Shown: positions 57,365 to 64,000 of the stretch, in pieces
Layout: every line of letters starts with the position of its first letter
How positions within the stretch are numbered: position 1 is the first letter of the stretch
Source of the DNA: Caulobacter sp. UNC279MFTsu5.1
Lineage (GTDB): Bacteria > Pseudomonadota > Alphaproteobacteria > Caulobacterales > Caulobacteraceae
Length of the DNA: 64,000 nt
Assembly (NCBI RefSeq): GCF_900114015.1
Contig: NZ_FORN01000016.1
Span: 32,930 to 96,929, forward strand
Reading direction: 5' to 3'
Notes under the pieces: generated by a model
What the model saw: the letters and a program-made list of their open reading frames with translations, nothing else
Databases searched by the model: none
Told to the model about the DNA's origin: nothing
Program-made: the position numbers and the translations under genes

Positions 57365-57943
57365 ATGGACGGCACGCATTCGCTCGCCGGGATACGCGAT
57401 ATCGAGGCCATAAGATTTTGCCTCGATGAGGACGAGGTCGCCCGGATCGTGGTTGACCCGCATGGATTGCTCCTCTGGCGGTCGAGGGCCGCGGCGATCC
57501 TGCTGCACGGGGACTGTCCGCTGGTCGATCGGGCCGGCAAGCTGGGCGGCGTCGACCGCCGCACCCAGCAGTTCCTGAACGAGCGGCTGGACGAGGCCTT
57601 CGCGGGCGAAGAGATCTGCCAGTTCATCGAAACCGATCAAGGCCGCCGGTTCCTGCTGCGCATGCGCCCGGTCGACGAGGACGGCGAGCGGGCCGTGGTG
57701 ATCACGCTCAAGGATTTCGAGGCGCCGGTCCATATCCCGCGGCTCGAGCGGCTGTTCGGTCTCAGCGCCATGGAGGCGCGGATCCTGCAGCTGATCATCG
57801 AGGGCGCCAGCGCCGAGCGGATCGCCGACAGCAAGGCCATCTCGATCCTGACCGTGCGGACCCACATCAAGCACATCCACAGCAAGATGGACGTCCGCTC
57901 CAAGGAGGAGATCCTGGCGGTGATCGTCAAGATCTTCGCTTGA
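57365..57943 (+). CDS. LuxR-family transcriptional regulator beside the chaperone-usher operon
   Basis: 192 residues from ATG 57365, which follows GGAGAAGGG at 8-nt spacing; longer forms from 57263 or 57272 lack a ribosome binding site. The N-terminal sensory part (EVARIVVDPHGLLLWRSRAA and CQFIETDQGRRFLLRMRPVD) is PAS-like. The C-terminal helix-turn-helix is LERLFGLSAMEARILQLIIE followed by SILTVRTHIKHIHSKMDVRS, a classic LuxR fold. It is divergent from the pilus operon and has the same architecture as the regulator at 46713-47339, suggesting a duplicated pilus regulator. There is no autoinducer domain and no receiver domain. Confidence 0.88.
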   Translation: MDGTHSLAGIRDIEAIRFCLDEDEVARIVVDPHGLLLWRSRAAAILLHGDCPLVDRAGKLGGVDRRTQQFLNERLDEAFAGEEICQFIETDQGRRFLLRMRPVDEDGERAVVITLKDFEAPVHIPRLERLFGLSAMEARILQLIIEGASAERIADSKAISILTVRTHIKHIHSKMDVRSKEEILAVIVKIFA

Positions 57944-57991
57944 GGTCCGGCGGGATGGGAGTTGCCGATCGGGCCGCGAACCGCCAAATGA

Positions 57992-58402
<411 letters not shown>

Positions 58403-58407
58403 AGTTC

Positions 58408-59424
58408 TCAAAGCACAGCCAGCTTCCTGGCCTTCACCTTCACCCGGATCACCCGGTGGTTGGACGACATGTAGAGATGGCCGTCGGCGGCCAGCTCGCA
58501 GTTGGAGATCACGTCGTCGGCCCGGATGATCCCGATCCGCCGGCCGGCCGGCGTGAAGATCGAGATCCCGTCCTGGCTCGAGGCCCACAGGTTGCCGGCC
58601 CGGTCGACCTTCAGGCCGTCGCCGCCGTCGATGCCGGTCGCGGCGCGGTCGACGAACTGTCGGCGGGCGGTCGGCGCGCCCTTGGCGTCCAGATCCCAGG
58701 CCACCCAGCCGGACTTGCGGTCGGTGGCGTACAGCGTCCGGCCGTCGGGCGACAGGCCGATGCCGTTGGGCTCGACGGTCCGGTCGATCATCGTCAGGCT
58801 GTTGTCGGTCCCCAGGCGATAGACGCCGGCATAGTCGGTCTGGCGGTAAGGCGAGCGCCAGTCGCCCTTCAGGCCCCAGGGCGGATCGGTGAAATAGATC
58901 GCGCCATCGCGGGCCAGGACCAGGTCGTTGGGGCTGTTGAGGCGCTTGCCCTCGAAACGGGCGGCCAGCACCGTCTTCTTCCGGGTCTTCAGATCGATGA
59001 ACGAGACGCAGCGGTTGCCGCTGTCGCCGACCACCAGCCCGCCGCGCGCCAGGATCAGGCCGTTCGAGCCGGCCTCGCGCAGGCTGTCGGTCTCCGGGCC
59101 GGCATAGCCCGAGGGCGACAGCCAGACCACGCCGCCAACGGCCGGCGACCAGCGCAGGATCTTGTTGGCCGGCACGTCGGAGACCAGCAGGAAGCCGTCC
59201 TTGCCGCCCACCCAGACCGGTCCCTCGCTCCAGGTGAAGCCGTCCAGCACCTGCTCGACCGGCGCGTCGGCGTCGACCAGGGCGTCCAGGGCCGGGTCCA
59301 ACCGCTCGACCTTGCCGACCACGGGATAGGACGGCGTCGCCGCCCTTGCGAGGCCGGGCGCCGCGGCGAGGGCCAGGAACGAGGCCGCCAGGCCGCGGCG
59401 GGTCATCGGGAAGGCCGGGTTCAC
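58408..59424 (-). CDS. SMP-30/gluconolactonase-like protein, exported
   Basis: 338 residues from GTG 59424, which overlaps the upstream stop by GTGA; ATG 59406 is a shorter alternative. MTRRGLAASFLALAAAPGLA is a Tat-like signal. The six-bladed propeller of the SMP-30/LRE family is seen in FTWSEGPVWVGGKDGFLLVS, GSNGLILARGG, NSPNDLVLARDGAIYFTDPP, EPNGIGLSPDGRTLYATD and GDGLKVDRAGNLWASSQDGI. The metal-binding Glu (SEGP), Asn (SPND) and Asp (GDGLKVD) expected of this family are present. Known members hydrolyse sugar lactones; the substrate here is not known. Confidence 0.92.
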   Translation of the reverse strand: MNPAFPMTRRGLAASFLALAAAPGLARAATPSYPVVGKVERLDPALDALVDADAPVEQVLDGFTWSEGPVWVGGKDGFLLVSDVPANKILRWSPAVGGVVWLSPSGYAGPETDSLREAGSNGLILARGGLVVGDSGNRCVSFIDLKTRKKTVLAARFEGKRLNSPNDLVLARDGAIYFTDPPWGLKGDWRSPYRQTDYAGVYRLGTDNSLTMIDRTVEPNGIGLSPDGRTLYATDRKSGWVAWDLDAKGAPTARRQFVDRAATGIDGGDGLKVDRAGNLWASSQDGISIFTPAGRRIGIIRADDVISNCELAADGHLYMSSNHRVIRVKVKARKLAVL

Positions 59425-62400
59425 GAGGCGGGACTCCTGTCGTCCTGGGTTTCGACTGGCGGATCGTCGATCTTGTCCTTGTGCCCCGCGTTGAGCCGCC
59501 GCGCCACCAGGGCCCCGGCGATGAACAGCGCGCCGACCGCCAGGAACGAGGCGGCGCGGACCACGCCGTCCAGGGTGGCCATGTCGAACAGCAGCACCTT
59601 GGCGGCGGTGGCCAGCACCACCACCAGGCCCAGCCAGCGCAGGGCGGCGTCCTTGCGGGCCGAGGCGCGGAACAGCACGACCAAGCCGAACACCGCCCAC
59701 ACCGCCGAGAAGGTCCAGGTCTCCAGCCCGCCGCGATCCAGGCCATGGCGCATGTCGACGCCCTGGAAGGCGAAGCGGGTCAGCAGGGTGACGAAGGCGA
59801 ACAGCACGCCCACCGCCACGCACAGGGCGGTGCGGGCGAAGGCCGGCTCGTTCCGGCGCAGCAGCAGGGTGGCCGCCGCGCCGGCCAGATAGAGCGCCAG
59901 GATCAGGGCGACGTGCCAGATCGAGGTCGTCGGCCCGTCGAACGGTCCCCACCAGGGACTGGCCAGCCAGCCGAAGATCAGGCCCGCCCAGGCCAGGGCC
60001 GTCCAGCCGACGGCGGGCGCGGCGGCCTTCAGCCAGGCGGCGTCGGGGGCGTCCAGGCGCGGGCTGCGGAAGGCCCGGGCGGTCGCCAGCCCGACAAGGG
60101 CGTAGGCGCAGGCCTCGGCGGGGCCGACCATGTCGGCGGCGATCGTCGTCCCGTGGAACACCCAGCGCATCACCAGCAGGACGAAGGTCAGGACCAGGCC
60201 GGCGCTGACGCACAGAGCCGCTCGCGCCAGGGTCTCGCCGCCGCGCTTGAGGCCGGCGGCCAGGGCCGCGGCGGCGACGTACAGGGTCAGGACCACGGCG
60301 GTGTGGATCGGCGAGGTCGGCGGCGCGTCCAGCATCCCCCACCACGGATTGGCGACCAGGCCGAACACCAGCGCCGTCACGCCCAGGGCGATCCAGCCGA
60401 CGACGGGCGCGGCGGCCCTCAGCCAGGCGGCGCGCGGCCGATCCAGGCGTCGGCTGAGGAAGGCGCGGGCGGTTCCGAGGGCCAGCAGCGCATAGGCGAA
60501 CAGCTCGACCCGGCCCACCGCCGCCTCGTTCAACGCCAGGCCGTGGAAGGCCGCGCGAAGGCCCAGCATGGCCAGGACGAACCCCAGCCCGACGCCGACG
60601 CAGAGGGCGGCGCGGGACAGGGCCCGGCCGCCGCGGTCGAGGCTGAAGGCCGCGGCCGCCGCGCCGAGATAGAGGGCGAAGACCAGGGCGAGGTGCGGCC
60701 ACGAGGCCGGCGGCGCGTCGTACGCGCCCCACCAGGGATTGGCGACCAGGGCGAACACCAGGCTGGCCAAGGCCAGGGCGGCCCAGCCCGCGACCGGCGC
60801 GGCGGCGTGCAGCCAGGCCGTCCGCTCGCCCTCCAGGCGGCGGTCGAGGAAGGCCCGGGCGGCCAGCAGGCCGAGCAGGGCGTAGGCGCAAAGCTCGGCC
60901 AGGCCGACCGGCGCGTCGTGCAGGGCCGCGCCGTGGAAGGCGTGGCGGACGGTCGTGACCGCCCACAGCAGGGCGAAGACGGCGGCCGCGACGATCCAGC
61001 TCCGCGTCCATCCGTCCTTCGCGTCGGCCCGGCGACGGGCCGTGGCCGCCAGCAGCAGGGCCGGGGCCAGGAAGTCGAGGATCAGGTCGTTGAGCACCGG
61101 CGGACCCAGCGGCGGGTCGCCCAGTCCCCACCACGGATGCAGGATCAGGCCAGCGGTCAGCAGGCCGTAGGCGGTCCCGACGGTCGTGACGACGATCTGC
61201 CGCCAGCGGGCGATGACGCCGTCGTCGGGACGTCCGCGCGCCGCCAGCAGCAGGCCGGCGGCCAGCACCAGGGCGGTGCGCAGCGAGGCCTCCAGCAGCG
61301 GATTGGCCTGGGCGGCGGCCGGCGCCATCCGGGCCAGGACCGCGTGCAGCATCAGGAAGACGCCGGTCAGCAGGACCAGCAGGGCGGCGGTCGACAGGGC
61401 CTCGCCCTCGGTCCTGTGATCGACCCCCGGCTTGCTCGTGCGGCGTGGGCCGACGATCCACGACGCGGCCAGCAGGGCGAGCGCCGCCACGAGGGTGACG
61501 CCGCCCAACAAGGGCAAGGACAGCGCGCCGGACGAGGCGTCGGCCACGAAGCCGGGGCGCAGCATCGTCGCCAGGGCGACCAGGCCTCCGGCCACGGCCG
61601 TGGCGGCCAGTCCGCGCCAGGCCAGGCGGCTGGCCGCGCCGGCCAGCAGCAGGGCGACCAGCGCCTGGGCGGCGGGTTCGAGATGGGCCGGGACCGAGGC
61701 GTGGACGGTCAGGAACAGCAGTTCGGCGGCGGCGGCGATCCACAGGCCCAGCCCCACGTCGCGTTGCGGGGTCTCGACTCGCCGCGACAGGGCCGCGGCG
61801 CCGGCGGCCAGCAGCAGGCTCGTCAGGCCAGCCACCAGGCGTCCGGGCGCGGCGGGGGCGGCGGTCTCGAGCAGCGGCCAGGCCAGGTTGGCCAGCAGGG
61901 CCGCTCCCAGGCCGGCGACGGCCAGCAGGACCGTGCGGACCGGCGCCGTCGCCCGCCATCCGGCGGCGAGGCCGGAGGCGGCGATCATGGCGACCAGGGT
62001 GAACGCCCGCCAGGTCAGCCAGGACCCGCCGGGACCGTCATGGAAGCGCAGGCCGACCAGCAGGCCCAGCGCCATGACGCCGACCGGGGCGGCGAAGGCC
62101 GGGGCCGGAACCAGCCCCAGGGCCGCCAGGGTCGCGGCGGCCAGGATCAGCAGGCCGCCGAACACCGTGGCCAGCAGGCCGGGATCATGGCCGCTGGTGA
62201 CCCACAGTCCGGACGCGGCCAGGCTGACGGCGACCAGGGCGCCCAGCGGCAGGCGGAGGAACAGGTCGGTTCCGGCGGCCTTCAGGGTCAGGTCGTTGGC
62301 GCCCCGTCGCCGCCACAGCACCGCCAGCGCCGGTCCGGCCAGGGCCAGGGCCAGCAGCATCGCGGCGTCCTCGTCCCTGCGCCGCAGCAGGGCCGCCAGG

Positions 62401-63440
62401 GTCCAGATCAGCAGGCCGGCCAGCGTCACCACCCCGGCGCGGGGCCAGCGGCGCAGGGCGTTGACCGCCGCGCCGGTGGCGCCGAGCAGGGCGAGATAGG
62501 CTTCCAGCGCGACGGGAGACCAGGCGACCACGCCGCCGGTCATGTAGGGCGCGAGGAAGGCGCCGAACAGTGCGAGCAGGGCCAGGGCCTCGCCATGCAG
62601 CCAGGACAGCGCCAGCAGGCCCGCCGAGACGGCGACGGCCAGCACCGCCGCCAGGGGCAGGGGAATGAGGCCATACAGCGAACAGGCGGCCCAGACCGCG
62701 CCGTACAGGGTGACCGCGCCCGCCCCGGCCGAGGCGGCGGCGGCCAGGCCATGACGGCCGCCGGGGGCGTTCTTCTGGCGGCGGATCCACTCGCTGGCCG
62801 CGACCATCAGCAGGCCCAGCACGGCGGCGCAGGCGACGCGCAGGGCCGGGGTGAAGACCCCGCGCTGGGCGGCGTAGACCACCAGCAGCAGGCCGCCCAG
62901 GGCCAGGCCGCCGCCCCCCAGCCAGGCCAGGCCGTTCTCGGCCAGCCAGGTCGAGGCCGCGGTCCAGGTGACGCGAGGCGGCGGACGCGATGGGCGAGGC
63001 GGCGGACGCGGCGCCAAGGGCGGCGGCTCCGGGCGAGGCCGAACCACCGACGGGGCGGGCGCCGTTTCGGCGACCCGGGCGGGCCTGTAGGGCGGTGGTG
63101 AAGGCGCGAGCGGCTCCGGCTTGGGGTCGTCGCCCGCGAGGATCTGCTCGACGAGCGGGGAGGGTCTCAGCCTGGCCGGTTCGGGTTCGGGCTGGGGTTC
63201 GGGCCTGGGCGCGGTTCGCGGTTCCGGCGCCGGCCTGGGTTCGGGCGGGGCGCCACGCGCGGCTTGCGGCGGGCTGACGGCCGGCGGGGCGGTCGCCAGG
63301 GCGCGCACCTGCTTTTCGAGCGTTTTCAAGCGCTGGCCCTGGCGGAAGATCCAGATCGCCAGCCCGATGATGATCAGCCAGGTCAAACGCACGCCCCCGG
63401 AACCCGAGCCCCCGCTCGTCAAGCTCAAGTTGTGCAACAT
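59421..63440 (-). CDS. DUF2339 giant multi-span membrane protein
   Basis: 1339 residues from ATG 63440 (AGGCGAG just upstream); GTG 63392 is a possible later start. One N-terminal span (LTWLIIIGLAIWIF) is followed by a short coiled coil (LKTLEKQVRALA) and a long Pro/Arg-rich linker to about residue 150. Then many hydrophobic segments follow, by eye more than 25, with repeated blocks such as VFGLVANPWWG, LVFALVANPWWG and GWLASPWWG. The recurring VANPWWG/SPWWG motif shows internal duplication in the C-terminal half. The family has no established function. The stop overlaps the lactonase-like gene by GTGA. Confidence 0.9.
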   Translation of the reverse strand: MLHNLSLTSGGSGSGGVRLTWLIIIGLAIWIFRQGQRLKTLEKQVRALATAPPAVSPPQAARGAPPEPRPAPEPRTAPRPEPQPEPEPARLRPSPLVEQILAGDDPKPEPLAPSPPPYRPARVAETAPAPSVVRPRPEPPPLAPRPPPRPSRPPPRVTWTAASTWLAENGLAWLGGGGLALGGLLLVVYAAQRGVFTPALRVACAAVLGLLMVAASEWIRRQKNAPGGRHGLAAAASAGAGAVTLYGAVWAACSLYGLIPLPLAAVLAVAVSAGLLALSWLHGEALALLALFGAFLAPYMTGGVVAWSPVALEAYLALLGATGAAVNALRRWPRAGVVTLAGLLIWTLAALLRRRDEDAAMLLALALAGPALAVLWRRRGANDLTLKAAGTDLFLRLPLGALVAVSLAASGLWVTSGHDPGLLATVFGGLLILAAATLAALGLVPAPAFAAPVGVMALGLLVGLRFHDGPGGSWLTWRAFTLVAMIAASGLAAGWRATAPVRTVLLAVAGLGAALLANLAWPLLETAAPAAPGRLVAGLTSLLLAAGAAALSRRVETPQRDVGLGLWIAAAAELLFLTVHASVPAHLEPAAQALVALLLAGAASRLAWRGLAATAVAGGLVALATMLRPGFVADASSGALSLPLLGGVTLVAALALLAASWIVGPRRTSKPGVDHRTEGEALSTAALLVLLTGVFLMLHAVLARMAPAAAQANPLLEASLRTALVLAAGLLLAARGRPDDGVIARWRQIVVTTVGTAYGLLTAGLILHPWWGLGDPPLGPPVLNDLILDFLAPALLLAATARRRADAKDGWTRSWIVAAAVFALLWAVTTVRHAFHGAALHDAPVGLAELCAYALLGLLAARAFLDRRLEGERTAWLHAAAPVAGWAALALASLVFALVANPWWGAYDAPPASWPHLALVFALYLGAAAAAFSLDRGGRALSRAALCVGVGLGFVLAMLGLRAAFHGLALNEAAVGRVELFAYALLALGTARAFLSRRLDRPRAAWLRAAAPVVGWIALGVTALVFGLVANPWWGMLDAPPTSPIHTAVVLTLYVAAAALAAGLKRGGETLARAALCVSAGLVLTFVLLVMRWVFHGTTIAADMVGPAEACAYALVGLATARAFRSPRLDAPDAAWLKAAAPAVGWTALAWAGLIFGWLASPWWGPFDGPTTSIWHVALILALYLAGAAATLLLRRNEPAFARTALCVAVGVLFAFVTLLTRFAFQGVDMRHGLDRGGLETWTFSAVWAVFGLVVLFRASARKDAALRWLGLVVVLATAAKVLLFDMATLDGVVRAASFLAVGALFIAGALVARRLNAGHKDKIDDPPVETQDDRSPAS

Positions 63441-63496
63441 CCGCTCGCCTGGCGCCAGCCGTCCGCGGGCTCCGCCCCCTCCGGCCCTCCGGGCCA

Positions 63497-63570
63497 CCTC
63501 CCCCAGAGGGGGAGGATCTATGAGCGCCGCGCCAGATGCTCCCCCCTTGGGGGAGCTGTCGCGAAGCGAC
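63497..63570. repeat. dispersed GC-rich palindromic repeat cluster
   Basis: Three adjacent hairpins: CCTCCCCC/GGGGGAGG (63497-63515), GCTCCCCC/GGGGGAGC (63538-63556) and the small TCGC/GCGA (about 63559-63569). The string from GCTCCCCC to TGAGGGGG resembles dispersed intergenic repeats common in Caulobacterales. It lies upstream of the DUF2339 gene. Confidence 0.7.
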
Positions 63571-64000
63571 TGAGGGGGTCGCGCGCACGGCCTGGCCGCC
63601 ACGCGCTTTCGCTGCGATGGGATGGGGAGGGTGCGAAGCGCCCGGGCCTCGCCCGGAGTAGCTTTGATGTGTTGTACCGTTTCGACGAAGTCAGGCGCTT
63701 CGCGTGGAGCCGTTATCCGGAAGCCTTCGGATCGCGGATTTTTAACCCGCTCCGATGGAGGCCCCCGACGGGCGGGGCGTTGGCGCGCCCCGGACCGCCT
63801 GGGCGATTTCAGCCCAGGCCTGCTGGCTCGTTCCATCTATCCCCGGCGCCGGAGTTTCGTCGCGACCGAGGCGAACCTGCTCCGAACCGACCTGGGACGT
63901 CCCCGAAGGAACACGACGGACAAGCCTTCCCGCTCGTCCACCCCCGAAGGCCGCATCGGTCGCCGTACGTGCGCCCTCCCCATGCCTTCAGGTGCAAGCA
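63571..64000. other. end of window, no gene supported
   Basis: No recognisable protein or RNA gene. On the plus strand the frame containing position 63916 (from at least 63730 to the end) is open but has no ATG, GTG or TTG start with a ribosome binding site. GAAGGA at 63905-63910 is followed by ACG ACG GAC AAG rather than a normal start. The 62-codon minus-strand frame at 63809-63997 has a composition unlike the neighbours. The region may be the leader of a gene beyond the window. Confidence 0.3.

Noticed and set aside
59346..63101. A 1251-codon open frame on the plus strand
   Set aside because: It is very rich in Gln, Gly and Arg and opposite the membrane-protein gene; a shadow of GC-biased third positions.
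63497..63570. Possible CRISPR array or tRNA-like structure
   Set aside because: There are hairpins but no regular repeat-spacer pattern and no tRNA arms.

Overview
The window looks like chromosomal DNA of a Caulobacter-type alphaproteobacterium (Caulobacter, Phenylobacterium or a close relative). The signs are a high GC content, many TonB-dependent receptors, Tat-exported glycosidases, a Tad/Cpa pilus locus, and perfect CtrA-type boxes (TTAA-N7-TTAA) in front of two pilus operons. No rRNA, tRNA, CRISPR, insertion sequence or phage gene was recognised.

Region 1 (1-33998) reads as one N-glycan harvesting system. A TonB-dependent receptor gene (282-3005) ends in a strong terminator. It is followed by a tightly coupled ten-gene glycosidase operon (3193-23980): GH2, GH29, GH18, GH20, GH2 beta-mannosidase, GH3 with PA14, GH125, GH92, a large enzyme I cannot place in a family, and a second GH29. 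Next come a convergent receptor gene (24156-27125, minus) and a divergent cell-surface-signalling unit: FecI-type sigma factor, FecR-type anti-sigma, and a receptor with an STN signalling domain (27456-32255). The last gene of that unit is a peptide:N-glycosidase A (PNGase A) family protein (32307-33998). The family set matches the bonds of a plant complex N-glycan: the GlcNAc-Asn link, core alpha-1,3-fucose, core beta-1,2-xylose, alpha-mannoses, beta-mannose, chitobiose, antennary GlcNAc, and Lewis-a galactose and fucose. The placement of a PNGase A gene in a FecI/FecR/receptor operon is the most striking feature of the window.

Region 2 (33999-47339) is a Tad/Cpa pilus locus. It holds pilin, CpaB, secretin CpaC, a small lipoprotein, three TadE/F/G-like pseudopilins, CpaE, CpaF, TadB, TadC, two TPR proteins and prepilin peptidase CpaA, and is followed by a LuxR-type regulator. 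A CtrA box lies 94 bp upstream of the pilin gene.

Region 3 (47340-57943) holds a small secreted protein and an archaic (Csu-like) chaperone-usher pilus operon on the minus strand. The operon has seven spore-coat-U-type subunits, a chaperone, an usher and a tip protein. It has its own CtrA box, and a divergent LuxR-type regulator of the same design as the one beside the Tad locus.

Region 4 (57944-64000) holds a DUF1244 protein, an SMP-30-type lactonase-like protein translationally coupled to a giant DUF2339 membrane protein, and a repeat-rich end with no gene I can support.
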